This document shows positions 41,288-50,261 of a DNA stretch of 64,000 nt, piece by piece (position 1 is the stretch's first letter; each line of letters begins with the position of its first letter). Both the position numbers and the translations under genes were made by a program. Source of the DNA: Entomomonas sp. E2T0 (GTDB lineage: Bacteria; Pseudomonadota; Gammaproteobacteria; Pseudomonadales; Pseudomonadaceae). The notes under the pieces were generated by a model. That model did not search any database, was not told the origin of the DNA, and saw nothing but the letters and a program-made list of their open reading frames with translations. The DNA is taken from NCBI RefSeq assembly GCF_025985425.1, contig NZ_CP094972.1:124001-188000 (forward strand), read 5' to 3'.

Positions 41288-42667
41288 TTAAAAACGACGG
41301 CCAGCACTACCTTTTGGTAATACACTGCTCAAACCACGAGCCATTTTAGCTAATCCGCCCTTACCCATTACTTTTTTCATCATTTTTTGCATTTGTTTAT
41401 GCTGCTTGATTAATCTACCTACGTCTTGTACTTGCGTACCAGAACCTTGTGCAATCCGACGTTTACGAGAACCATTAATAAGCTCAGGATCTCGACGCTC
41501 AGCCATTGTCATAGAGCTAATAATTGCTTCCATTTGCACAAACTGTTTATCAGCAACATCCTGCTTATCAGCCATAGCCGCCAAGTTAACACCACCCATC
41601 ATAGGCAATTTATCCATTAAACTACCTAAACCACCCATATTTTTCATTTGGCGTAGTTGATCGCGGAAGTCTTCTAAATCAAAACCTTTACCCTTTTTGA
41701 TTTTACGCGTTAGCTTTTCAGCTTTTTCTTTATCGAGTTTTTGTTCAGCTTGTTCAATTAAGCTGAGCATATCACCCATACCTAAAATACGGGTTGCAAT
41801 ACGTTCAGGATGGAAAGGTTCTAAAGCTTCTGTTTTTTCTCCCATACCCAAGAACTTAATAGGTTTACCCGTAATAGCACGCACAGATAAAGCCGCGCCA
41901 CCACGTGCATCACCATCTACCTTGGTAAGGATTACCCCTGTTAATGGTAAAGCATCATTAAATGCTTTGGCTGTATTAGCTGCATCCTGACCTGTCATGG
42001 CATCAACCACAAACAATGTTTCCACAGGATTTACAGCAGCATGAAGACCTTTAATCTCACCCATCATCTCTTCATCAATGTGAAGACGACCTGCGGTATC
42101 CACTAATACAACATCAATAAATTTTAACTTAGCTTCTGCAATAGCAGCCTTAGCAATATCTACTGGTTTTTGTTCTATGGTAGAAGGGAAAAAAGTAACA
42201 TCTACTTCATTAGCTAACGTCTCAAGCTGTTTAATTGCAGCAGGACGATAAACGTCAGCAGAAACTACTAATACTGTTTTTTTCTTACGTTCTTTTAAGA
42301 AGCGTGCTAATTTAGCAACTGTGGTTGTCTTACCAGCCCCTTGCAAACCAGCCATTAAAATCACTGCAGGAGGCGTAGCATTAAGAGCTAAATCTTCATT
42401 AGCAGCCCCCATTAGTTGTTCTAACTCAGCCTGTACAATCTTAACAAAAGCTTGCCCTGGAGAAAGATTCTTTAGTACTTCAGTACCAACTGCTTTTTCT
42501 TTAACTTTTTCTATAAAATCTTTTACAACAGGCAACGCCACGTCAGCTTCTAATAAAGCCATCCGCACTTCACGTAAAGTACCTTGAATATTTTCTTCAG
42601 TAAGCTTTGCCTGTCCAGTTATATGACGAAGTGTCTTGGAAAGGCGTTCGGTTAAATTATCAAACAT
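41288..42667 (-). CDS. ffh: Signal recognition particle protein Ffh (SRP54)
   Basis: Ffh binds 4.5S RNA and signal sequences and targets nascent membrane proteins with FtsY. The 459 residues contain an N domain, a G domain (MAGLQGAGKTTTVAKLA, VVSADVYRPAAIKQL, VDTAGRLHIDEEMM, TKVDGDARGGAALS) and a Met-rich M domain (QMKNMGGLGSLMDKLPMMGG...QMQKMMKKVMGKGG). It sits just upstream of rpsP, as in many proteobacteria. Confidence 0.98.
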   Translation of the reverse strand: MFDNLTERLSKTLRHITGQAKLTEENIQGTLREVRMALLEADVALPVVKDFIEKVKEKAVGTEVLKNLSPGQAFVKIVQAELEQLMGAANEDLALNATPPAVILMAGLQGAGKTTTVAKLARFLKERKKKTVLVVSADVYRPAAIKQLETLANEVDVTFFPSTIEQKPVDIAKAAIAEAKLKFIDVVLVDTAGRLHIDEEMMGEIKGLHAAVNPVETLFVVDAMTGQDAANTAKAFNDALPLTGVILTKVDGDARGGAALSVRAITGKPIKFLGMGEKTEALEPFHPERIATRILGMGDMLSLIEQAEQKLDKEKAEKLTRKIKKGKGFDLEDFRDQLRQMKNMGGLGSLMDKLPMMGGVNLAAMADKQDVADKQFVQMEAIISSMTMAERRDPELINGSRKRRIAQGSGTQVQDVGRLIKQHKQMQKMMKKVMGKGGLAKMARGLSSVLPKGSAGRRF

Positions 42668-43063
42668 GAAACTCGTCCAGTGATGCCAAACATATAAAGG
42701 GGCTATTATAGTAGGTAATTGCTCTTTGCTGAAAGCATTATCTTGAACTTATTAATAAGTTGTGATCAATTTTACAACTTTCTGATGATTTTTTAACCTA
42801 AATGCTTTCTATGAGTTTAATCAATTCTTTAGTGTTAAATTTATAAAAAAACACCAAATCAATTTGTGTTAAATAATTTTCTTGTTATTAATTTTATTAA
42901 AATTTTTACTAAAACATAACTTATATCTATTGTCACATAATCGCTATGCAAAACATGCATAACATATACAGTATTTGCATATCATGAAAATAAACATATA
43001 ATACATTTCCTTTCTTCAAAACTTTTATAAAAGCAACTAAAAATATATCACTAGGATTTAGAT
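42668..43063. promoter_or_regulatory. Divergent promoter region between ffh and glutamate dehydrogenase
   Basis: This 396-base AT-rich region carries a TATAAT for ffh on the minus strand (42710-42705) with no strong -35. For the dehydrogenase it carries TTGCAT (42975-42980), 16 bases and TATAAT (42997-43002). An 8-bp inverted repeat, TATGCAAA at 42945-42952 and TTTGCATA at 42974-42981, overlaps that -35 and could be a regulator site. Nothing else was recognised. Confidence 0.65.
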
Positions 43064-44320
43064 ATGAGTAAACATGAAACATCTGCTTTAGGAATGGCCC
43101 ATCAACAAATAGACAAAATCGCTTCTTTTCTTAAATTAGATCCGGCCATTCATACTATTTTAAGAGAGCCTCAACGTTGTTTAGAAGTTTCTGTTCCTGT
43201 AACTATGGATGACGGTTCAGTACAACTTTTCAAGGGCTATAGATCTTTACATTGCAATGCAATTGGTCCAGGTAAAGGTGGTATTCGCTATCATCAAGAT
43301 GTAACAATGGATGAAGTTAAAGCATTATCAATCTGGATGACATTTAAGTGTGGTGTACTTAATTTACCTTATGGGGGCGGTAAAGGCGGTATAGTTGTAG
43401 ACCCCAAAAAACTTTCTAAAGGTGAGTTAGAAAGATTAACACGTGCCTATATTCAAGCAATCGCACCTGTAATTGGAGAACTTGAAGATATCCCTGCTCC
43501 AGATGTAAATACTAATCCCAAAATCATGGGCTGGATGGTTGATGAATACATCAAAATCCGTGGTAATCACTTCGGTGTATTAACAGGTAAACCTCTTATA
43601 CTAGGTGGTTCTGAAGGTCGTGTTGCAGCTACTGGTAAAGGAACTAGTATCATTGTAAGAGAACTATTACAAAAATTAGATATTAATATTAAAGGTGCTA
43701 CTGTAGCCATCCAAGGTTATGGCAATGCAGGTTCTTTCACTGCACATTTCCTACATGAATTAGGTGCAAAAATTATTGCTGTGAGTAATAGTGATGGTGG
43801 TATTTATAATGCCAATGGTTTAGACCCTAATAGTTTAGACCAAGCGATCGCAGATAATAAAACTATCCTCTCTGTTGAGGGTGTAACTCAAATCTCCAAT
43901 GCTGAATTACTTGAAATTGAGTGTGACGTATTAGTTCCAGCAGCATTAGAAAATCAAATTACTGAAGAAAATGCGAACAACATCAAGGCAAAAGTAATTG
44001 CAGAAGCGGCTAATGGTCCTGTTAGCCCAGAAGCAGACGAAATTCTACAAGCTAAAGGTGTTGTTGTAACACCAGATATTCTTACTAATGCTGGTGGTGT
44101 AACTGTTTCTTATTTTGAATGGGTACAAAATCGTTTTGGTTTATACTGGACCGAAAAAGAAGTTAATGATCGCTTAGAAGAGGCAATGGTACGCGCTTTC
44201 AACAACGTATGGAACATGTATCAAAACCATAACCAAGCAGCAACTTTACGTATGGCTGCCTATATGGTTTCTATTGATCGTTTAGCAAAAGCTATTAAGG
44301 CACGTGGTTGGGTAAAATAA
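43064..44320 (+). CDS. Glutamate dehydrogenase (Glu/Leu/Phe/Val dehydrogenase family)
   Basis: This enzyme interconverts glutamate with 2-oxoglutarate and ammonia using NAD(P). The 418 residues contain the substrate region GPGKGGIRYHQDVTMDEVKALSIWMTFKCGVLNLPYGGGKGGI with the catalytic lysines, then DIPAPDVNT, and the Rossmann motif VAIQGYGNAGSFTAHFL. Length and motifs fit the NAD-type or dual-specificity GDH-I hexamer class. Whether it acts catabolically is not decidable from sequence. Confidence 0.93.
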   Translation: MSKHETSALGMAHQQIDKIASFLKLDPAIHTILREPQRCLEVSVPVTMDDGSVQLFKGYRSLHCNAIGPGKGGIRYHQDVTMDEVKALSIWMTFKCGVLNLPYGGGKGGIVVDPKKLSKGELERLTRAYIQAIAPVIGELEDIPAPDVNTNPKIMGWMVDEYIKIRGNHFGVLTGKPLILGGSEGRVAATGKGTSIIVRELLQKLDINIKGATVAIQGYGNAGSFTAHFLHELGAKIIAVSNSDGGIYNANGLDPNSLDQAIADNKTILSVEGVTQISNAELLEIECDVLVPAALENQITEENANNIKAKVIAEAANGPVSPEADEILQAKGVVVTPDILTNAGGVTVSYFEWVQNRFGLYWTEKEVNDRLEEAMVRAFNNVWNMYQNHNQAATLRMAAYMVSIDRLAKAIKARGWVK

Positions 44321-44336
44321 CTATCCCGCTAACTAT

Positions 44337-44366
44337 AAAAAGGCTACTTTAATTGTAGCCTTTTTT
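44337..44366 (+). terminator. Terminator of the glutamate dehydrogenase gene
   Basis: GGCTAC and GTAGCC pair around a 7-base loop (TTTAATT), with an A run before and six Ts after. The Ts reach the stop codon of the oppositely oriented permease relic. Confidence 0.9.
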
Positions 44367-44860
44367 ATTGGCTCAATTTATTTCTAAATAACCAAGTGGC
44401 TATCGGTAATGTTACTATTGCGATTATCTGTAACGGCCATAGATCATAACTAAGTTGCCATAACCCTATACCTTCTAAATAAACTCACCTTACAAAATCA
44501 ATAGCATAGCGTAATGAATTCAGTAAAGTGATATATTGCATAATTACTGGAATATTACTAATGGGTGCCGTTAATCCGGACAATAAAATCATTATCAATG
44601 ATAAAGCTGAAATGGATAACCCTAACCACAAATAAGGCTGTTAAAACTAGGGTTTGCAAGAAACTGAATGTAGCAATCATTGCAAGCATAATATTCCAGC
44701 GTGACTCTAAATTTGGGTTATACCATGCCCTAGTTTCAACATTAATTAAATTCTTTTGCCCTGAAAACTCTGTATTATAGGTTTCTATAATGCCGTGCCC
44801 CTTACACAACATTTAAAAATATTTTCATTAGCTGGACTAGAAGCAATTGCTAAGGAATAG
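44365..44860 (-). pseudogene. Degraded ABC-2 type transporter permease (YhhJ-like)
   Basis: Fragments in different minus-strand frames line up in order with an ABC-2 permease. They are IASSPANENIF, then IETYNTEFSGQKNLINVETRAWYNPNLESRWNIM, then LGLSISALSLIMILLSGLTAPISNIPVIMQYITLLNSLRYAIDFV, then VYLEGIGLWQ and a final hydrophobic segment ending RNKLSQ. Frameshifts occur around 44635 and 44485. Large internal stretches are missing between the first, second and third pieces. No partner ATPase gene remains. The left end is the stop at 44365-44367; the right end is approximate. Confidence 0.85.
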
Positions 44861-44969
44861 CGTAGTAAGCATGCCAACAAATAACAAACTTGTAAAATGA
44901 GATTACTATTTACGAACTAACCACTATAATAGCCCATTCCGAATATCATCAAAGGTGTAGTTAGTCTGT

Positions 44970-46424
44970 ATGACTCGACAAACAATACGCAGTATTTCCT
45001 ACATTGTCGGTTTTTTTCTTATTGCACTCTCAGTTAGCATGTTAGTGCCGCTTACTACTTCTTTTATTTTTGAACACACAGCCAATGATATCGCTGCTTT
45101 TTTCTGGTCTGGTCTGGTTACTTTCTTTGCTGGCTTTTTAATGATTAAGCAAAAAGGTTCATTACAAATTCAACTGCGCCCAAGAGACATGTATTTTCTT
45201 ACTGCAAGTAGTTGGATTGTGGTCTGTATATTCGCAGCACTGCCTATGACTATGATTAGCCATATTAGCTACACAGATGCTTTTTTTGAGGCAATGTCTG
45301 GTATTACCACAACGGGTGCAACTGTTTTATCTGGTTTAGATAATGCTGCTCCCGCTCTACTTATGTGGCGTTCGATGCTACATTGGCTTGGTGGTATCGG
45401 CTTCGTTGTTATGGCTGTAGCTGTTTTACCAATGCTACGTATTGGTGGTATGAGACTTTTCCAAACAGAATCTTCTGATTGGTCAGAAAAAGTGCTACCT
45501 CGCTCCCATATTATTGCTAAATACATTCTTGTTATCTATGTATCTTTTACTATTATTGGTATCTTTGCCTTCTGGTTAGCCGGCATGCCTATATTTGACT
45601 CAGTTAACCATGCCATGAGTTCAATTGCAACAGGTGGCTTTTCAACTTCAGACACTTCATTAGGAAAATTCCTACCTGCTACTCATTGGGTTGCTATTGT
45701 ACTAATGTTACTAGGCAGTTTACCTTTTACCCTCTATGTTAGTACCCTGCGTGGTAACTACACGGCTTTGTTTAAAGATGAACAAGTACGAGGTTTTATC
45801 ACTATTTTAGTGGTTAGTTGTTTCCTACTTAGCCTCTGGTTTTGGAAAAACAGTGGTAACTCATTTATAGACTCTCTACGAGTAGCCTCTGTTAGTGTTG
45901 TCTCTGTTGTTACTACTACTGGTTTTGCTGTGGATGATTATAGCCAATGGGGTAGTTTCGCTATGATTATCTTTTTCTACCTTACCTTTTTAGGTGGTTG
46001 CTCTGGTTCAACCACAGGTGGTCTAAAAACTTTCCGCTTTCAAGTTACCTTAAGATTACTTGCTGCCAACTTAAAACAACTTATTCATCCCCGAGCAGTT
46101 ATTCCACAAAAATATAATGGTCATAATCTTGATGAAGAAATTGTTCGCTCTATCTTAACGTTTACTTTCTTTTTTGCTTTTATTATCGCCATTATTGCAC
46201 TATTTTTAGCCTTTCTCGGCTATGATATGGTTACTGCATTAAGTGCTGCAGTAGCTACTGTTTGTAACGTTGGGCCAGGACTAGGCGAAACTATAGGGCC
46301 AGCAGGCAACTTCTCCACCCTACCTGATATAGCTAAATGGGTGCTGTCTTTTGGCATGTTATTAGGTCGGTTAGAAATTATTACTATTTTAGTATTGCTA
46401 ACACCTAGCTTTTGGCGTTATTAA
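44970..46424 (+). CDS. trkH: TrkH-family potassium uptake protein
   Basis: This is the ion-conducting subunit of the Trk K+ system in the inner membrane. The 484 residues have about ten membrane segments and the four pore loops with filter glycines: ITTTGATVLSG, SIATGGFSTSD, VTTTGFAVDDYSQW and CNVGPGLGETIGPAGNF. It needs TrkA for gating; trkA is not in this window. Confidence 0.93.
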   Translation: MTRQTIRSISYIVGFFLIALSVSMLVPLTTSFIFEHTANDIAAFFWSGLVTFFAGFLMIKQKGSLQIQLRPRDMYFLTASSWIVVCIFAALPMTMISHISYTDAFFEAMSGITTTGATVLSGLDNAAPALLMWRSMLHWLGGIGFVVMAVAVLPMLRIGGMRLFQTESSDWSEKVLPRSHIIAKYILVIYVSFTIIGIFAFWLAGMPIFDSVNHAMSSIATGGFSTSDTSLGKFLPATHWVAIVLMLLGSLPFTLYVSTLRGNYTALFKDEQVRGFITILVVSCFLLSLWFWKNSGNSFIDSLRVASVSVVSVVTTTGFAVDDYSQWGSFAMIIFFYLTFLGGCSGSTTGGLKTFRFQVTLRLLAANLKQLIHPRAVIPQKYNGHNLDEEIVRSILTFTFFFAFIIAIIALFLAFLGYDMVTALSAAVATVCNVGPGLGETIGPAGNFSTLPDIAKWVLSFGMLLGRLEIITILVLLTPSFWRY

Positions 46425-46454
46425 TGTAACTTGTATTACCCAAAATTCTATCTA

Positions 46455-46482
46455 TTGAATTTTAAAGATAACACCCCATCTA
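46455..46482 (+). promoter_or_regulatory. Heat-shock (sigma-32-type) promoter candidate for lon
   Basis: TTGAAT (46455-46460), 13 bases and CCCCATCTA (46474-46482) closely match the sigma-32 consensus (CTTGAAA, 13-17 bases, CCCCATnT), about 30 bases before the lon ATG. Control of lon by heat shock is established in E. coli; here it is inferred from the match. Confidence 0.75.
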
Positions 46483-46512
46483 TATAACAATAATCTTAGA
46501 TACGGATACGTT

Positions 46513-48906
46513 ATGACTGACAAAAATCAAGCGGATGAAGTAATTATAGAAGCAGAAAATACACAGCCAAGTAAACAAATTGCTGTGCCTACTCCTTCTT
46601 ATCCTGAAAAATTATATATTATTCCTATTCATAATAGGCCATTCTTCCCTGCTCAAGTATTACCTATACTAGTCAATGAAGATCCTTGGGAAAAAACTCT
46701 CCGTCGTGTAGCAAAAACGGAACATCACTCTGTTGCTATTTTTTATACTGAAGAGCCTTTTGATGAAAACTTTAATATAGAGAGTTTACCTAAATGTGGC
46801 ACCTTGGTGAAAATTCACCATGTAAGCAAAGAAGATGATAAATTGCAATTTGTCGCTCAAGGCATCACACGCGTTAAAATAAAAGGTTTTCTTACCCATA
46901 AGCCACCTTATTTAGCAGAAGTCGAATATCCTAAGAATAGTGAAGACTCTAGCAATGAAGTGAGAGCCTATGGCATGGCTGTTATCAATGCTATTAAAGA
47001 ACTATTACCACTTAATCCTTTATATAGTGAAGAGCTAAAAAACTATCTTAATCGCTTTAGCCCTAATGAGCCTTCTCCTTTAACTGATTTTGCTGCTGCA
47101 CTCACAACTGCACCTGGCGAAGAGTTGCAACAAGTATTAGATACCATTCCTGTTTTAAGACGAATGGAAAAAGTATTGCCCTTACTACGTAAAGAAGTAG
47201 AAGTAGCACGTATACAAAATAAACTTTCTACTGAAGTAAATGAGAAAATCAGTAAAAATCAACGTGATTTTTTCTTAAGAGAACAACTTAAAATCATCCA
47301 ACGTGAACTTGGTATTACAAAAGATGATAAAAGTGCAGATGCAGATGAGTTTAAAGCCCGCTTAAAAGAAAAAGTACTGCCTGAACAAGCACAAAAACGT
47401 ATTGATGAAGAGCTACACAAACTTTCTTTATTAGAAACAGGCTCTCCTGAATATGCTGTCACACGTAACTACCTTGATTGGGCAACTGCTTTACCTTGGA
47501 GCATTATGGGTAAAGATAAGCTAAACCTTAAACATGCTCAAAAAGTACTCGATAAACATCATGCTGGTTTAGAAGATGTTAAAAACCGTATTTTAGAGTT
47601 TTTAGCTATAGGTGCTTATAAAGGTGAAATTAATGGTTCGATTATTCTCCTTGTCGGCCCTCCTGGTGTTGGTAAAACCAGTATCGGTAAATCCATTGCT
47701 GAGTCACTAGGCCGTCCTTTTTATCGCTTTAGTTTAGGAGGTATGCGTGATGAGGCAGAAATCAAAGGTCACCGTCGTACCTATATTGGTGCACAACCGG
47801 GTAAACTTGTACAAGCGCTAAAAGAAGTACAAGTTATCAATCCAGTCATTATGCTGGATGAAATTGATAAGATGGGACAAAGCTATCAAGGTGACCCTGC
47901 ATCAGCATTATTAGAAACACTGGATCCTGAGCAAAATATTAACTTCCTAGATCATTACCTTGATTTAAGGCTCGACTTATCTAAAGTACTGTTTGTTTGT
48001 ACTGCTAATACATTAGACTCCATTCCTGGTCCCTTATTAGACCGCATGGAGGTAATCAGTCTTGCTGGTTATATCACAGAAGAAAAACTAGCTATTGCCA
48101 AGAAACATCTATGGCCTAAGCAATTAGAAAAAGCTGGCGTACCCAAAGGTAAGATCAGCATTACTGATAGTGCCTTAAAAGCAATTATTGAAGGTTACGC
48201 TCGAGAAGCAGGTGTACGCCAATTAGAAAAACGATTGGCTAAAGTTATTCGAAAAAGTGTTGTTACACTATTAAAAGAACCTGAGCTTAATATCAAAATT
48301 AGCCATAAAAATTTAGAACCACTATTGGGTATGCCTATCTTCCATAACGAACAAGTTTTGGCTGGCATAGGTATTATCACTGGGTTAGCTTGGACAAGCA
48401 TGGGAGGAGCTACACTACCAATCGAAGCAACCTGTGTACATACCTTAAATAGAGGCTTCAAATTAACAGGGCAACTTGGTGATGTAATGAAAGAATCTGC
48501 TGAAATTGCTTACAGTTACATTACATCTCATTTAAAAGAGTATAAAGCAAACCCAGAGTTTTTTGATAAGGCATTTGTACATCTTCATGTACCTGAAGGT
48601 GCCACCCCTAAAGATGGACCGAGTGCAGGCGTTACCATGGCAAGTGCGCTACTATCACTAGCCCGAAACCAAGCCCCTAAAAAAGGCGTAGCAATGACTG
48701 GTGAGTTAACCTTAACTGGCCAAGTATTAGCCATTGGAGGAGTTAGAGAAAAAGTGATTGCTGCTCGTCGTCAAAAAATCATGGAGCTTATCTTGCCTGA
48801 CGCTAATCGTGGGCACTATGAAGAGCTACCAGATTATTTAAAACAAGGGCTGACTATTCACTTTGCTAAAACATATAAAGATGTGGCAAAAGTATTATTT
48901 AGTTAA
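46513..48906 (+). CDS. lon: ATP-dependent protease Lon
   Basis: Lon degrades misfolded and regulatory proteins. The 797 residues comprise an N-terminal substrate domain (IIPIHNRPFFPAQVLPI...), AAA+ motifs (Walker A GPPGVGKTSIGK, Walker B VIMLDEIDKM, sensor region CTANTLDSIPGPLLDRMEVI) and a proteolytic domain. That last domain has the catalytic Ser in PKDGPSAGVTM and Lys in GGVREKVIAARR. Length and order are normal. No clpX/clpP precede it, unlike in E. coli. Confidence 0.97.
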   Translation: MTDKNQADEVIIEAENTQPSKQIAVPTPSYPEKLYIIPIHNRPFFPAQVLPILVNEDPWEKTLRRVAKTEHHSVAIFYTEEPFDENFNIESLPKCGTLVKIHHVSKEDDKLQFVAQGITRVKIKGFLTHKPPYLAEVEYPKNSEDSSNEVRAYGMAVINAIKELLPLNPLYSEELKNYLNRFSPNEPSPLTDFAAALTTAPGEELQQVLDTIPVLRRMEKVLPLLRKEVEVARIQNKLSTEVNEKISKNQRDFFLREQLKIIQRELGITKDDKSADADEFKARLKEKVLPEQAQKRIDEELHKLSLLETGSPEYAVTRNYLDWATALPWSIMGKDKLNLKHAQKVLDKHHAGLEDVKNRILEFLAIGAYKGEINGSIILLVGPPGVGKTSIGKSIAESLGRPFYRFSLGGMRDEAEIKGHRRTYIGAQPGKLVQALKEVQVINPVIMLDEIDKMGQSYQGDPASALLETLDPEQNINFLDHYLDLRLDLSKVLFVCTANTLDSIPGPLLDRMEVISLAGYITEEKLAIAKKHLWPKQLEKAGVPKGKISITDSALKAIIEGYAREAGVRQLEKRLAKVIRKSVVTLLKEPELNIKISHKNLEPLLGMPIFHNEQVLAGIGIITGLAWTSMGGATLPIEATCVHTLNRGFKLTGQLGDVMKESAEIAYSYITSHLKEYKANPEFFDKAFVHLHVPEGATPKDGPSAGVTMASALLSLARNQAPKKGVAMTGELTLTGQVLAIGGVREKVIAARRQKIMELILPDANRGHYEELPDYLKQGLTIHFAKTYKDVAKVLFS

Positions 48907-49001
48907 TAAATTATTACATTTTTATTGATTTATAGAATATAAAATAAATAATCTGTTGGTTAAGATAAGTACTAATTTTAATACAGCTTATCTTAACCTT
49001 T

Positions 49002-49418
49002 ATGATCAAAAAAATAATATTTCGTTTAATAACTATTACTTTAATTTCTCTCTCAATAACTGCTTGTGTCTCTACTTCACCTGCTAAAACGATTAATAAT
49101 AAAAATTATCAAACATTGTGTAATCCACTTATCTTACACAAAAATCAGGAACTTATTGTTGCCTTACCTAGCAGTGCGCATAGTGGTTATAAATGGCAGC
49201 TTGAAAACGATGCAACAGCTATTTTGCAACTTAATAAAAATCATACCCAAAAAGATGACCATCCAGAGAACCATCTGCACCGACAAGAAACCATTTGGAA
49301 ATTCAAAGCCATTAAGAGTGGTACAGGAACTCTTTCATTTATTTATCGACTAGATTGGGATACTAATATAGAAGATAATCAACACATACAATGTGAAATT
49401 AATGTGAACGACAATTAA
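49002..49418 (+). CDS. Chagasin-like (I42) cysteine-peptidase inhibitor lipoprotein
   Basis: The 138 residues have a lipoprotein signal (lipobox SITAC, Cys22). The mature part follows the chagasin layout: a loop PSSAHSGYKWQL (residues 56-67, in place of the usual NPTTGY.W), then a segment ETIWKFKAIKSGTGTLSFIYRLDWD (96-120) with the conserved Trp, Gly and R..W positions. This family inhibits papain-like peptidases. It is predicted to be an envelope lipoprotein. The loop difference means activity is uncertain. Confidence 0.78.
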   Translation: MIKKIIFRLITITLISLSITACVSTSPAKTINNKNYQTLCNPLILHKNQELIVALPSSAHSGYKWQLENDATAILQLNKNHTQKDDHPENHLHRQETIWKFKAIKSGTGTLSFIYRLDWDTNIEDNQHIQCEINVNDN

Positions 49419-49466
49419 TTTTTTGTGCTTCATCTTTCGATATATGTTATAAATGAAATATAAATA

Positions 49467-49479
49467 TTTCGAATCGAAA
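49467..49479 (+). promoter_or_regulatory. Palindrome ahead of the glmR-like gene
   Basis: TTTCGAATCGAAA is a 13-bp perfect dyad ending 7 bases before the regulator ATG. A further CTTTCGA copy lies at 49434-49440. Its position is suited to autoregulation by the DeoR-type protein; no experimental site is known to me. Confidence 0.5.
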
Positions 49480-49486
49480 CAATTAA

Positions 49487-50260
49487 ATGACACAAAGAAA
49501 CACTCAACAACGTCGTTACTATATTATTGAACAAATTGCTTTGAATGGAGAGGTATCTGTTGAACAATTATCAGCAGAGCTCAACACCTCAGAAGTTACG
49601 ATTCGTAAAGACCTTAATATTCTAGAAAATGAAGGTAAACTATTACGACGTTACGGTGGTGCTATTCGTTTACCTAGTCATACCACAGAGCAGTTAGTTT
49701 CCCAATATAAACAGGCTATTGCAAAACTAGCCAGTCAACTTATCAAAAATAATAGTCGAATTATTATTGATAGTGGCAATACGACTTCAGCACTTATTCC
49801 TATGCTAACGGAGAAAAAAAATCTGTTAGTAATGACTAATTCATTAAAAATAGCTAATCAACTATTGACTCTTGAACCAGAGCCCACATTGTTAATGCCA
49901 GGCGGCACATGGGATCCAACTTCTGAATCTTTTCAAGGAAAAATTGCTGAGCAAGTATTGGAATGTTACGACTTTGACCAACTTTTTATTGGTGCAGACG
50001 GTTTGGATTTAGCTCATGGGACAACCAGCTTTCATGAGTTACTAACACTGTCACAAGCTATGGCCAATAATGCTCATCAAGTTATTGTTATGTTAGAAGC
50101 TGATAAAATCGGTCGTAAGATACCAAATATTGAATTAACATGGGATAAGATCGATATTCTTATCACTGATGACCGTTTAGATAAAACTATTCAAAAACAA
50201 ATCACTAAATGTGGTGTACAACTTCTATGTGCTACGCTGCAAGAATCAGAGGATATTTAA
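49487..50260 (+). CDS. DeoR-family transcriptional regulator beside glmS (GlmR-like)
   Basis: The 257 residues have an N-terminal DeoR helix-turn-helix ([51 protein letters not shown]) and a C-terminal sugar-phosphate-sensing domain ([24 protein letters not shown]...). In Pseudomonas a DeoR-type GlmR precedes glmS and controls amino-sugar supply; the same order here, with a 1-base gap, supports that role. Confidence 0.88.
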   Translation: MTQRNTQQRRYYIIEQIALNGEVSVEQLSAELNTSEVTIRKDLNILENEGKLLRRYGGAIRLPSHTTEQLVSQYKQAIAKLASQLIKNNSRIIIDSGNTTSALIPMLTEKKNLLVMTNSLKIANQLLTLEPEPTLLMPGGTWDPTSESFQGKIAEQVLECYDFDQLFIGADGLDLAHGTTSFHELLTLSQAMANNAHQVIVMLEADKIGRKIPNIELTWDKIDILITDDRLDKTIQKQITKCGVQLLCATLQESEDI

Positions 50261-50261
50261 T

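Noticed and set aside
41406-42587. Several plus-strand frames antisense to ffh
   Set aside because: They mirror the coding strand of a highly conserved gene and show composition typical of antisense shadows.
44565-44780. Plus-strand 71-codon frame opposite the permease relic
   Set aside because: It is a shadow frame with no recognisable features and no ribosome-binding site.
44558-44812. Minus-strand 84-codon frame as a real small membrane protein
   Set aside because: Its middle matches an ABC-2 permease while flanking permease pieces continue in other frames, so it is a piece of a pseudogene.
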